Source of the DNA: Microbacterium saperdae
Lineage (GTDB): Bacteria > Actinomycetota > Actinomycetes > Actinomycetales > Microbacteriaceae
Length of the DNA: 64,000 nt
Assembly (NCBI RefSeq): GCF_006716345.1
Contig: NZ_VFOX01000001.1
Coordinates: 1,178,001 to 1,242,000 of the forward strand
Reading direction: 5' to 3'
In this document: positions 9,424-18,561 of the stretch, piece after piece
How positions within the stretch are numbered: the first letter of the stretch is position 1
Layout of the letters: each line of letters opens with the position of its first letter
Program-made: the position numbers and the translations under genes
The notes under the pieces: generated by a model
Told to the model about the DNA's origin: nothing
Databases searched by the model: none
What the model saw: only the letters and a program-made list of their open reading frames with translations

Positions 9424-10220
9424 CGTTCGTCTCCTCCCACGCGCGGGACGACCATCGGCGTGCCCGTGACCGGGTCGGGCACGATGAGCGCGTCGAGGCC
9501 GAAGGCGTTCTGCACCGTCTCAGTGGTGAGCACCGTGTCGGGGGTGCCCTGGGCGGCGATCCGCCCCTGGTCGAGGGCGACGATGTGGGTGGCGTATCGC
9601 GCAGCCTGATTCAGGTCGTGGAGTACGAGCACGAGGGTGCGTCCGGTGTCACGGTTGAGTCGTCGGCAGAGTTCGAGGAGTTCGTACTGATGGGCGATGT
9701 CGAGGAAGGTCGTGGGTTCGTCGAGCAGCATGAGGGGGGTGTCCTGTGCGAGCACCATCGCGATGAACGCGCGCTGGCGCTGCCCGCCGGAGAGTGAGCC
9801 CACGGGATGGTCGGTCGCCTCGGTGAGGCTCGTCTGGGCCAAGGCGAGAGCAACCTTCTCGTCGTCCTCGTCGCTCCAACGCTGGAAGGTGCCGCGGTGC
9901 GGATGGCGTCCCCGGCGCACGAGATCGCGAACGGTGATCCCGTCCGGCAGCAAGGGTTGTTGCGGCAGCACTGCGAGACGCTGCGCGGCCTGTTTCGTGG
10001 GCCACTCCTGGAGGTCCCTGCCATCGAGGAGCACACGTCCTGAACTCGGTCGGAGCACGCGTGCGAGCCCGCCCAGCAGAGTCGACTTGCCGCAGCCGTT
10101 GGGGCCGATGAACACGGTGACGGAGCCTGCGGGGATCTCCAGATCGAGGTCCTCGATGATCGGGCGTCCGCCATAGCCGAGTGTCACTCGTTGGGCGATC
10201 AGTGGGGCGGGGGTGTTCAT
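9420..10220 (-). CDS. Iron-siderophore ABC transporter ATPase (FecE/FepC type)
   Basis: A 266-residue ATPase with Walker A GPNGCGKST, signature LSGGQRQR, Walker B LMLLDEPTTFLD and the switch His in LVLHDLNQAARYA, all typical of FepC/FhuC. The ATG at 10220 was chosen because it forms an ATGA overlap with the upstream permease stop; a longer open frame upstream is the permease read in another frame. It energises the two FecCD permeases encoded next. Confidence 0.92.
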   Translation of the reverse strand: MNTPAPLIAQRVTLGYGGRPIIEDLDLEIPAGSVTVFIGPNGCGKSTLLGGLARVLRPSSGRVLLDGRDLQEWPTKQAAQRLAVLPQQPLLPDGITVRDLVRRGRHPHRGTFQRWSDEDDEKVALALAQTSLTEATDHPVGSLSGGQRQRAFIAMVLAQDTPLMLLDEPTTFLDIAHQYELLELCRRLNRDTGRTLVLVLHDLNQAARYATHIVALDQGRIAAQGTPDTVLTTETVQNAFGLDALIVPDPVTGTPMVVPRVGGDER

Positions 10221-11209
10221 GCTTTCTTCCTGGTTTCCGAGATCAGCAGCCATACGAGGTAGACACCGCCGACGCAGACTGTGAGCACGCCGACAGGCAG
10301 TTGGATGCCGGGGATGGCATGCATTGCGATGAGGTCCGAGGCCAGCAGCACGATCGACCCCGTGAGCATCACCGTCAGCGGCTGGGTCTGCCCCGCGCCG
10401 GTGATCCGGCGGGCGATCTGCGGTGCGGCGAGGGCGACGAAGGCGATGGGCCCGGTCACCGCGGTGGCCAGGGCCACGAGCACGACCCCACCGAGGACCA
10501 TGCCCCACCGCAGGCGTTCGAGCGCGACTCCTGTGCCGATCGCGAGAGTGTCACCGAGCTCGAACTGGTGCATCGACCGGGTCATCGGCAGCACTGCGGC
10601 TATCGCAACGATGAGCAGCACCGCGGTCGGCGCTGCCTGCTCCCATCGCAGGCCGCTGAGCGAGCCGATGCCCCAGACACTGGCGGCACGGGCGACTTCC
10701 ACTCGGGCGGTGAGCAGAAGGTAGCCGTTGAGCGAGGTGAGCAGAGCGCTGATCCCGATGCCGACGATCACGAGGCGGAATCCATCGAGCCCACCTCGGT
10801 AGGCGAGCAGGGTGACGACGATCGCGGTGATCAGGCCGCCCCCGACCGCGCCGGCCGCGAGAGCAGCGTATCCGCCGCCGAAGAACAGCAGCGACATCAG
10901 CGCCCCCGTGTAGGCGCCGGTGGAGAAGCCGATGACGTCTGGGCTTCCGAGCGGGTTGCGCGTCAGCGTCTGGAAGATCGCGCCGGCGAGGGCGAGCGCT
11001 GCACCGATGATGATCGCGCACAGGGTTTGCGGGAGGCGCCAGCTCAGGAGCACGAGTCGTTTGAGGCCGGTCTCCTGGCCGGTGAGGACGGCGATCATGT
11101 CGGCCATGGTGACCTGCACATCGCCGAGGGAGAGCGCGGCGAGGAACAAGATCACGAGCGTGGCGATCATGACGGGTAAGACCCACTGCACAGAACGCCG
11201 GGTGATCAT
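10217..11209 (-). CDS. FecCD-family siderophore permease (FepG-like)
   Basis: A 330-residue, about 10-helix permease. The family signature is clear: LRLPQT-like SWRLPQTL, LAGAIFQTLTRNPLGSPDVIG, and the ATPase-coupling region ending PQIARR. It overlaps by ATGA with both neighbours. With the next permease it should make a heterodimeric channel for ferric siderophore. Confidence 0.92.
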   Translation of the reverse strand: MITRRSVQWVLPVMIATLVILFLAALSLGDVQVTMADMIAVLTGQETGLKRLVLLSWRLPQTLCAIIIGAALALAGAIFQTLTRNPLGSPDVIGFSTGAYTGALMSLLFFGGGYAALAAGAVGGGLITAIVVTLLAYRGGLDGFRLVIVGIGISALLTSLNGYLLLTARVEVARAASVWGIGSLSGLRWEQAAPTAVLLIVAIAAVLPMTRSMHQFELGDTLAIGTGVALERLRWGMVLGGVVLVALATAVTGPIAFVALAAPQIARRITGAGQTQPLTVMLTGSIVLLASDLIAMHAIPGIQLPVGVLTVCVGGVYLVWLLISETRKKA

Positions 11210-12195
11210 CGCGGGACCCCGATCATCCGGCGCGCAAGCACGATGAGCAACGGTGCGCCGATCGCCGCTGTCACGAGGCCCACCGGGACTTCCCCTGACG
11301 GCAGGACGACGCGGGCGAGGATGTCAGCGGCGAGGAAGATGGCCGGGCCGATCACGATGGCGCCGGCGACGCTCCCGCCGAGTGAGGGGCCGACGAGCCG
11401 ACGCGCAATATGCGCGACAACAAGTCCGAAGAAGAGGATCGGGCCCGCCGCGGCCGTCGCGGCACCGGCGAGCACAGCGACGGCGAGGATCGCGAGAGCG
11501 TTCGTGCGGCGGACATTCACCCCGAGAGAGACCGCTGTCGTATCGCCGGACGAGAGCATCCCCAGCCCTCGCAGCGAGAAGAGCGCGACGAGGAGTCCGG
11601 CCGCGACCAGCGGCGCGGTGACCGTCACCGCGGAAAGATCGGTGGTGGCGATGGATCCGGTGTTCCAGTCCCGCAGCCGCGCGAAGGCCGTCGGGAACAC
11701 GATGGTCAGAGCAGTCGTGGCTCCGCTGAGCACTGCGCCCAGGGCGACACCCGTGAGGGTGAGCCGCACCACGGCGGTGCCCTGTGCTCCGGCCGTGCCG
11801 ATGAGGAACACGATCGTCATCAGGACTCCCGCGCCGAGCAGCGCCCACCATACGAAGCTCGCAGGCGCCGCGGTCCCGGCGACCGTGATGGCGACGGCGA
11901 CCGCGAAGGCCGCCCCAGCGTTCACACCGAGCACGCCGGGGTCACCGAGGGGGTTGCGGGTGACGGCCTGCGCGATGCAGCCGGCGACGCCGAACGCGCA
12001 GCCGGCGAGGATCGCCACCAGGGTTCGCGGCAGACGCAGCTCCGCGACGATGACGTGCGCCGCGGAACCGTCGAAGGCGAACAGCGCAGGCAGCACATCG
12101 ACAGGGCCGGCCTTCCCGGCACCGATGCACAGACTCGCCCCGGCGAGCAGGACGACGATCAGCGCCGTGGCGGCCACGATCAACGGTCGTCGCAC
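11206..12195 (-). CDS. FecCD-family siderophore permease (FepD-like)
   Basis: A 329-residue permease with RLPRTLVAILAGCAFGVAG, QAVTRNPLGDPGVLGVN and VAHIARRLVG, the conserved FecCD blocks. A GTG at 12195 is chosen as start: it follows an AAGGAG at about 12200-12205, and residues upstream of it are not permease-like. It ends in an ATGA overlap with the second permease. The 82-base gap to the binding-protein gene suggests a single transcript. Confidence 0.9.
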   Translation of the reverse strand: MRRPLIVAATALIVVLLAGASLCIGAGKAGPVDVLPALFAFDGSAAHVIVAELRLPRTLVAILAGCAFGVAGCIAQAVTRNPLGDPGVLGVNAGAAFAVAVAITVAGTAAPASFVWWALLGAGVLMTIVFLIGTAGAQGTAVVRLTLTGVALGAVLSGATTALTIVFPTAFARLRDWNTGSIATTDLSAVTVTAPLVAAGLLVALFSLRGLGMLSSGDTTAVSLGVNVRRTNALAILAVAVLAGAATAAAGPILFFGLVVAHIARRLVGPSLGGSVAGAIVIGPAIFLAADILARVVLPSGEVPVGLVTAAIGAPLLIVLARRMIGVPR

Positions 12196-12277
12196 ATCAT
12201 CTCCTTGGATCGGGTGGTCTCGGGCAAGGCGATGACGTCGCCAGGCGCGAATGCGCCGGGCGACATCATGGCCCCGG

Positions 12278-13303
12278 TCAGGAGCCGATCGCGGCCTGCA
12301 GGGCGTCCCACCGCTCGATGGCGTCGTCGATCGTGCCGAGGGGGGCAGAGACGCCGCTCGTGAGGATGGTCTCGATGTCGTCCAGCACCCACCACGTGCC
12401 GAGAGCGAAGTTCGCCGACCACAGCTCGCCATTGGCAAGGAACACGCGATCGTTCTGTGCCGCGGAGAGCGTCGAGAAGGTCGGCAGCGCCTGCACGGCA
12501 GCGGCGTTGTAGATCGAGCCGTCCATCAGCACGACCGTGTCGGCGTCATGCTCGGGCAGTTCCTCCGCCGAGAACATCACAGCGGTCGTCGACGCACCTG
12601 AGGGAACACCATCGACCTCGACCTGTGGGCGCGTGAACCCGACGGCTTCGAGGGTGAGCGACATCGGGTTGATCATCGCCGGGGAGTAGTAGATGTCCTG
12701 GAACGACCCGAGCACGGAGATCGAGCCGATATCACTGCCTGCTTCGGCGGTCACGGCATCGAGCTTCTTCTGCAGCGCGGTGGCGACGGCATCCGCCTGC
12801 TCCTCGCGCTGGAACGCCTGCCCGGTGAGCTCGAGCATCTCCTGCCACGGCTTCTCGTAGGGCAGCACGATCGTCGGGGCGATCTCGCTGAAGCTCGGGT
12901 AGGTCTCCTCGATCGTCGCACCCGGTGTCGTGAGCACGATGAGATCGGGCTCCTCGGCGGCGATCGCCTCGAAGTCGGGCTCCAGGATCATCGTCGGCGC
13001 AGCGATGAGCTCGACGCCTTCCTCTTCGAGGATGACCGCGCCCACCTCACTGCTGAGCCCACCGAACACGACGTCCGGAACCACACCGATCTCCATCATG
13101 TTGAGGGCCGCGTACTCGTCGAGCACCACAATCTTGCCCGGGTTCACCGGCACGTTCTCCGTCGTGCCCGCCTCGTGGGTGACCGAATAGGTGTCGGCGG
13201 AGGGCTCGGCGGTCTCCGAGGAGTCGGGGCCGGCTGAACAGCCCGCGAGGAGGAGGGCCGAGATGGCGGCGGCAGCGAGGAGCTGTGGTGAACGGAGGCG
13301 CAT
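12278..13303 (-). CDS. Iron-siderophore ABC transporter binding lipoprotein
   Basis: A 341-residue protein with a lipoprotein signal (basic start, hydrophobic core, lipobox LLAGC with Cys 22) and the FepB/BtuF-type fold: VNPGKIVVLDEYAALNMMEIGVVP near the start, EPDLIVL and PTIVLPYEKPWQEML in the middle. It should be anchored outside the membrane and hand ferric siderophore to the two permeases. A DtxR-like box lies 57 bases upstream of the ATG. It is closely similar to the product of the next upstream gene (13412-14425), a tandem paralogue. Confidence 0.9.
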   Translation of the reverse strand: MRLRSPQLLAAAAISALLLAGCSAGPDSSETAEPSADTYSVTHEAGTTENVPVNPGKIVVLDEYAALNMMEIGVVPDVVFGGLSSEVGAVILEEEGVELIAAPTMILEPDFEAIAAEEPDLIVLTTPGATIEETYPSFSEIAPTIVLPYEKPWQEMLELTGQAFQREEQADAVATALQKKLDAVTAEAGSDIGSISVLGSFQDIYYSPAMINPMSLTLEAVGFTRPQVEVDGVPSGASTTAVMFSAEELPEHDADTVVLMDGSIYNAAAVQALPTFSTLSAAQNDRVFLANGELWSANFALGTWWVLDDIETILTSGVSAPLGTIDDAIERWDALQAAIGS

Positions 13304-13359
13304 GATGCTGTGGAACCCTTCTGAGAAGCCGACTTATGAGCCGCGCATATCGAAATAGC

Positions 13360-13378
13360 TTAGGCCTACCTTACCTAA
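13360..13378. promoter_or_regulatory. DtxR/IdeR-type iron box
   Basis: TTAGGCCTACCTTACCTAA is a 19-bp match to the DtxR/IdeR consensus (TTAGGTTAGSCTAACCTAA form) with intact TTAGG and CCTAA ends. It lies between the two binding-protein genes and upstream of the 12278-13303 gene, so iron-replete DtxR should repress the transport operon from here. Confidence 0.75.
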
Positions 13379-13411
13379 CGTTCGATCTCTGCATGTCGCT
13401 AGCCGGGCGGA

Positions 13412-14425
13412 TCACCCAATCGCGGCTCGGAGCGCGCGCCAGCGATCGACGGCGTCATCGATAGTTCCCAGACCCGTCTCTCCAGCGAGGATCATCTCGA
13501 GATCATCCAGTAGCCACCATGTGCCCAACGCGAAGTTTCCGGACCACAGCTCGCCATTGGCTACATACGCTCTCCCTTCCCTGACTGCCGTGAGCGAGTT
13601 GAAGGTCGGCAGCGCCTGAACGGCCTCAGCGTTGTACACAGAGCCAGAAAGCACCACTACCGCATCAGCCTCGTGCTCCGGCAGCTCCTCCGGGCTCCAC
13701 GGCACAGTGGAAGTGGAGAAACCCGAGGCTTCCGCCTCTCCCTCGACCGGCGGTCGCGTGAAGCCAGCCTGCTGCAGTGTCACCGAGAGAGGATTGGTGA
13801 TGACCGGGGAGTAATAGAAGTCCTGGAAAGCAGCGAGAACGGCCATGCTTCCACGGGTGCCGGGGATCGCTAGCACGTCATCGAGGCGTTGCTGCAACGC
13901 AGCGCGGGTCACCTCCGCCTCCGCCTCACGATGGAACGTCTCACCGACGACCTGCAGCATCTCCTGCCACGGCTTCTCGTATGGCAGTACGATCGTCGGC
14001 GCAATCTCGCTGAAGCTCGGAAAGCTCTCCGCGATCGACTCTCCTGGATCGGTCAGGACGATCAAGTCAGGTTCCTGCGCAGCGACAGCCTCGAAGTCCG
14101 GCTCGAGGATCATCGTCGGCGCCGCAATGAGGTTCACCCCCTCCTCCTTGAGAACGACGGCACCCACCTCGCTGCTGAGCCCACCAAAGACGACATCCGG
14201 AACCACACCGACGTCCAGCATGTTCAATGCCGCGTACTCGTCGAGCACCACAATCCTCTGTGGATGCACCGGCACGTCCGTCGTCGCCCCCGCCTCATGG
14301 GCGACGCTGTAGGTGTCGTTGGACAACTTCTCCGACTCAGGCGCGACCGCACACGACGAAAGCAGTGAACCTGCTACTCCCGCGCCCACCGCAGCCGCGA
14401 CCACCCTTACCCGAACAGCCTTCAT
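13412..14425 (-). CDS. Second iron-siderophore-type binding lipoprotein (tandem paralogue)
   Basis: A 337-residue lipoprotein (lipobox LLSSC) that follows its neighbour almost residue for residue: VLDEYAALNMLDVGVVPDVV, FGGLSSEVGAV and LPYEKPWQEML are shared, with more divergence in the 150-240 region. This is a tandem duplication. Its own upstream region has a GATAA/TTATC palindrome unlike the DtxR box in front of the other copy, so the two binding proteins may be made under different metal conditions or bind different ligands. Confidence 0.88.
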   Translation of the reverse strand: MKAVRVRVVAAAVGAGVAGSLLSSCAVAPESEKLSNDTYSVAHEAGATTDVPVHPQRIVVLDEYAALNMLDVGVVPDVVFGGLSSEVGAVVLKEEGVNLIAAPTMILEPDFEAVAAQEPDLIVLTDPGESIAESFPSFSEIAPTIVLPYEKPWQEMLQVVGETFHREAEAEVTRAALQQRLDDVLAIPGTRGSMAVLAAFQDFYYSPVITNPLSVTLQQAGFTRPPVEGEAEASGFSTSTVPWSPEELPEHEADAVVVLSGSVYNAEAVQALPTFNSLTAVREGRAYVANGELWSGNFALGTWWLLDDLEMILAGETGLGTIDDAVDRWRALRAAIG

Positions 14426-14444
14426 TACTCAGCTCCGCACTATC

Positions 14445-14469
14445 GATAACGATTATCACTATTACTATA
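14445..14469 (-). promoter_or_regulatory. Fur/Zur-like palindrome with adjacent -10
   Basis: GATAACGATTATC at 14445-14457 is a 6-1-6 arrangement (GATAAT-C-GTTATC on the minus strand) of the hexamer used by Fur-family regulators; actinobacterial Zur boxes have this form. On the minus strand TATAGT at 14469-14464 is a good -10, with CGACA about 17 bases further upstream as a poor -35. The palindrome would cover the transcription start of the 13412-14425 gene. Which Fur-family protein binds is not known. Confidence 0.5.
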
Positions 14470-14850
14470 GGCGCATCTCATAAGCGTGTCGTGCGGTCCA
14501 GACGGCTGCGGCCATTCCATGCTCATGTCACGGTGCGCTGACACGGAACGCGCTCAACGGCCGCGAGCTGTCCATCACACCGGAGAGTTCCGGAGCAGGT
14601 GAAGATCGCCCACGCCGCTACTCGTCTCCTCCGCTCACGAACAAGACAGCACGCAGGGCTACCCGCGGAGGTGAAATCACAACCAAGCAGCATGCAGCGG
14701 GTGCCACCCCTGCTCGCGGCTATGGACCAGGCGCATGCCGTCGCTTCTCCGAAGAGCGCTGTCGGCATGAAACTCTGTGCGGCATGCGTCGCAAGGGACA
14801 CCGCCGTCTTCGGCGTAGTCAGCGGAAGAGTCGTCGCGTACCTGAGGGGT
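14470..14850. other. Non-coding stretch upstream of the relaxase
   Basis: About 380 bases with no convincing gene. It contains short inverted repeats, TGTCA-8-TGACA at 14526-14543 and CCGGA-4-TCCGG near 14580, of the kind found around transfer origins, and a frame open into the relaxase that is not relaxase-like. An oriT here is possible because MobF relaxases often act next to their own gene, but no nic motif was recognised. Confidence 0.3.
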
Positions 14851-17800
14851 GTGACGGTGTCGATCAGGGTGATGACGGCCGGTGATGGATACCGGTACCT
14901 GCTGAACTCTGTCGTCACCGGAGACGGCGACCGTGACGCCGCCTCCGTGCTGACGAGGTACTACCTCGAGTCGGGAACACCCTCTGGCGCCTGGATTGGG
15001 GCTGGGCTTCCTGGTCTCTCGGGCGACATTGCCGCTGGTGCCCTCGTGAGTGAGGAGCAGTTGCGGCGGCTGATGGGCCACGGGCAGGACCCGAACAGCG
15101 GTGAGCAGCTGGGGCGTCCGTACCGGAAGTTCGCGACCGCAGCGGAACGTGTCGATCGTCGACAAGGCAAGCTCTCTGACTCGCTTACTGACGAGGAGCG
15201 TGCGACCCAGACCGCGCTGATCGAGGCCGAGGAAGCGGCGAAGCCAACGGGCGCGCCGGTGGCGGGATTCGATCTGACGTTCTCGGTTCCGAAGTCCGTC
15301 TCCACGCTGTGGGCGGTCGCTGACGTAGGCACGCAGGCGCTGATCACCCAGGCTCATCACGCGGCGATCCAAGATGTGATTGAGCTGTTCGAGCGTGATG
15401 TCGCGATGACCCGGATCGGCGCGAAAGGGCCGCGGGGCGCAGTCGCCCAGGTCGAAGTCCAGGGTGTGATCGCGGCAGCGTACGACCACTACGACTCCAG
15501 AGCATCGGATCCGCAGCTCCACACCCATGTGGTGATCGCGAATCGGGTGCAGGCCGTTCATGACTGGAAGTGGCGGACCCTCGACTCTCGGGCGATCCAT
15601 GCTGCGGTGACGGGGCTGTCGGAGCATTACAACGCGGTCCTCTCCGACCATCTCACCCAGGTGCTCGGCGTGGGATGGGAGGTGCGCGAGCGGGGTGCGG
15701 GCAGGTCGACGGCGTGGGAGATCGCCGGTGTGCCGCAGGAGCTGATGGATGAGTTCTCGTCCCGCACCCGTGATATCGAGCAGGTCAAGGACCGCCTCGT
15801 CGCCGACTACGTGGCCAAGCATGGGCGGCAGCCGTCGCCGAAGTTGCTGTGGCAGTTCCGGCAACAGGCCACTTTGGAGACCCGGCCCCCGAAGCATCAC
15901 CACTCGCTGAGCGGCCTCACCACCGGCTGGCGTAAGCGTGCGACCGAGCTTCTCGGGGAGGATGCTCCGACGTGGGCCACAACGCTGCTGACCGGGAGCG
16001 TTGGGGAGCCGCTGCTGCGCGCGGACGACATCCCTCTCGGCGATCTCGATCAGGTTGCCGAGGTCGTGGTGGCGCGGGTGAGTGATCGGCGGGCGACGTG
16101 GAAACGATGGAACCTGCATGCGGAGGTTGTCCGGCAGACGATGGGACTCCGGTTCGCGTCCGCGACCGACCGCGACCACATCACTCAGCAGATCGTCGAC
16201 GCCGCAGAAAGCGCGTCTCTGCGGCTGACTCCGCCGGAGCTGGCGTCGAGCCCGCCGAACTTCCGCCGCATGGACGGGACGAGCGTGTTCCGCCCGAAAG
16301 CAGCGACCGTGTTCTCCTCCGAACAGCTGCTCGCTGCCGAAGACCGCCTCCTCACCGCGTCGAACAACAGGAGCGCTCCGACCGTGCCCCTCACGTGGGT
16401 CGAGCAGGCCGCGCGGAGGAAGAACCGAGACGGCCACACGTTGTCACCGGATCAGGAGCGGGCGATCGCGAAGATCGGCGTCTCTGCCCGTACCCTTGAC
16501 GTCCTCGTCGGCCCCGCGGGGACGGGGAAGACCACGACGATGTCCGCGTTGCGGCGGGCGTGGGAGAAACGCCACGGCACTGGCTCCGTGATCGGTCTGG
16601 CACCGTCTGCTGCTGCCGCTGATGTCCTGGCCGGGGATTTGGGGATCTCGACGGAGAACACGGCGAAGTGGCTCCACGAACACCGCCACGGCAACTGGAA
16701 CCTCACACCCGGTCAACTCGTCATCATCGACGAAGCCTCCCTCGCCGGAACCCTCGCCCTCGACACCATCACCACCCACGCCACCGAGGCCGGCGCGAAG
16801 GTACTCCTTGTCGGCGACTGGGCGCAGCTCGCGGCCGTGGATGCGGGTGGGGCGTTCGGAATGGTCGTCCGCGACCGGGACGATACCCCGGAGCTGAATG
16901 ATGTGCGCCGGTTCCGCAACGAGTGGGAGAAACACGCCTCCCTCGGCCTGCGCATCGGCGACACCGACGTCATCGACACCTACCTCGACCACGACCGCAT
17001 CACCCCAGGCGGCTACGAGGACATCCTCGAACAGGCATACCAGGCGTGGCGCGCCGACCAAGCCGAAGGGAAAGCATCGGTGTTGATTGCGGAGACCCTC
17101 GACACCGTCTCCGAGCTCAACACCCGCGCCCGCACCGACCGCATTCTCGCCGGTGACGTCGCCCTCGACGGCGTACGGCTCCATGACGGGAACGAGGCTT
17201 CCCGTGGCGACCTGGTCATCACCCGGAAGAACGATCGGCGACTCTCGCTGGGCCGCGGGTGGGTGAAGAACGGCGACCGGTGGACCGTCACCCAAGCTCA
17301 CGACGATGGTTCCCTGACCGTCCGCCGCGCCCACTCGAAGTGGCGGACCACCATCACGCTGCCCGCTGCATACGTTGCCGCGAACGTGGAGCTGGGATAC
17401 GCGATCACCGCCCACCGTGCGCAGGGCTCCACCGTCGATACCGCGCACGCGATCGTGCACTCACCCGAGATGACCCGCGAGTCCCTGTATGTGGCGATGA
17501 CCCGCGGCCGGGAGTCCAACCGGGCCTACATCGCGACCGACGAGCATCACCTCGAAGAACACCAGCATCGGGATGACCTGCAGATGACTGCTCGGAGCAT
17601 CCTCTACAGCATCCTGCAGCACGTCGGTGCCGAGCAGTCCGCACACGAGACCATCACCGCGGAGCAGGACATTTGGGGGTCACTCGGCCAACTGGCTGCC
17701 GAGTACGACACCATCGCCCAGGAAGCGCAGCAGGACCGGTGGGTTACCCTCCTCGAACACGGCGGCCTCACCCCACAGACGATCGACGAACTTGTCGAGG

Positions 17801-18360
17801 CAGAGTCGTTCGGGATCCTCACCACCGAACTGCGCCGCCTCGAAGCAGACGGCCACGACATCGACGATCTCCTGCCACGCATCACCCGCGCCGGCGGCCT
17901 CGACGGGGTGGAGGACCTCGGCTCGCTGCTGCGGTACCGGATCCAGAAGGTCGCCGCCACCTACCAGCCCTCAACTCGTCGGGGGTCACTGATCGCCGGC
18001 CTCGTCCCGCGCGCGACCGGCATCACCGACCCGGCCATGCGGCAAGCGCTCCACGAACGGGAACAGCTCATGAACCAACGCCTCGACACGCTCACCGCGA
18101 AGGCGATCGAACAAGCTGCGCCCTGGCTGGAGACCCTCAGCGATCTCGCCCCGGAAGCGCAAGCTGGAGCGGTGCGTGCGGTCGTCGCGTATCGCGACCG
18201 GTGGGGCATCACCTCCACCACCCCTCTTGGACCCGTGCCCAGTGATGACGCGCAGAGGGTCGACTACGAACGCACCCGCGGACTCATCACGAACCACCAG
18301 CCCGACCCGCACGACACGGCACCCGGAGCTCCGCACAGGCGCAGCGGCCGAACCTTGTGA
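14851..18360 (+). CDS. MobF-family conjugative relaxase-helicase (TrwC/TraI-like)
   Basis: A 1169-residue protein. The GTG start at 14851 follows GAGGGGT and gives VSIRVMTAGDGYRYLL, the standard MobF N-terminus with paired tyrosines; another Tyr pair is near residue 37. LHTHVV (about residue 223) is the metal-binding His motif. The second half is a RecD/UvrD-like helicase: GPAGTGKTT (about 554), IIDEASL (about 626), AHRAQGST (about 855) and YVAMTRGR. It nicks at oriT and unwinds the transferred strand. No coupling protein or type IV secretion gene is in the window, so this looks like a mobilisable rather than self-transmissible element. Confidence 0.92.
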   Translation: MTVSIRVMTAGDGYRYLLNSVVTGDGDRDAASVLTRYYLESGTPSGAWIGAGLPGLSGDIAAGALVSEEQLRRLMGHGQDPNSGEQLGRPYRKFATAAERVDRRQGKLSDSLTDEERATQTALIEAEEAAKPTGAPVAGFDLTFSVPKSVSTLWAVADVGTQALITQAHHAAIQDVIELFERDVAMTRIGAKGPRGAVAQVEVQGVIAAAYDHYDSRASDPQLHTHVVIANRVQAVHDWKWRTLDSRAIHAAVTGLSEHYNAVLSDHLTQVLGVGWEVRERGAGRSTAWEIAGVPQELMDEFSSRTRDIEQVKDRLVADYVAKHGRQPSPKLLWQFRQQATLETRPPKHHHSLSGLTTGWRKRATELLGEDAPTWATTLLTGSVGEPLLRADDIPLGDLDQVAEVVVARVSDRRATWKRWNLHAEVVRQTMGLRFASATDRDHITQQIVDAAESASLRLTPPELASSPPNFRRMDGTSVFRPKAATVFSSEQLLAAEDRLLTASNNRSAPTVPLTWVEQAARRKNRDGHTLSPDQERAIAKIGVSARTLDVLVGPAGTGKTTTMSALRRAWEKRHGTGSVIGLAPSAAAADVLAGDLGISTENTAKWLHEHRHGNWNLTPGQLVIIDEASLAGTLALDTITTHATEAGAKVLLVGDWAQLAAVDAGGAFGMVVRDRDDTPELNDVRRFRNEWEKHASLGLRIGDTDVIDTYLDHDRITPGGYEDILEQAYQAWRADQAEGKASVLIAETLDTVSELNTRARTDRILAGDVALDGVRLHDGNEASRGDLVITRKNDRRLSLGRGWVKNGDRWTVTQAHDDGSLTVRRAHSKWRTTITLPAAYVAANVELGYAITAHRAQGSTVDTAHAIVHSPEMTRESLYVAMTRGRESNRAYIATDEHHLEEHQHRDDLQMTARSILYSILQHVGAEQSAHETITAEQDIWGSLGQLAAEYDTIAQEAQQDRWVTLLEHGGLTPQTIDELVEAESFGILTTELRRLEADGHDIDDLLPRITRAGGLDGVEDLGSLLRYRIQKVAATYQPSTRRGSLIAGLVPRATGITDPAMRQALHEREQLMNQRLDTLTAKAIEQAAPWLETLSDLAPEAQAGAVRAVVAYRDRWGITSTTPLGPVPSDDAQRVDYERTRGLITNHQPDPHDTAPGAPHRRSGRTL

Positions 18361-18561
18361 TCGTCACCGACCGCCCGGCGTGGATTGTGCTTCCGTTGCT
18401 GAGCGGTCGCCGGTATCCTGATGGTGGCAGGAGCAACCACACGCCAAGCCCCCAGGATCTACAAGGGGCGACGCAGACCGTTCGAGAAGAATCTCGGGCA
18501 CTCAACCACTCAGGACCAGCCACACCGCAATAGTCCTGCGTGCGAAAGTGAGGCCCACATC

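Noticed and set aside
8440..9609. 389-codon plus-strand frame opposite the ABC half-transporter
   Set aside because: Composition is Gly/Arg/Glu-rich as expected for the antisense of a GC-rich gene; the minus-strand ABC domains are unambiguous.
12196..12438. Longer start for the FepD-like permease
   Set aside because: It would overlap the binding-protein gene in another frame and adds Arg/Ser-rich residues unlike a permease N-terminus.
14599..14850. 84-codon N-terminal extension of the relaxase
   Set aside because: The GTG at 14851 has a ribosome site and gives the standard MobF N-terminus; the extension is not relaxase-like.
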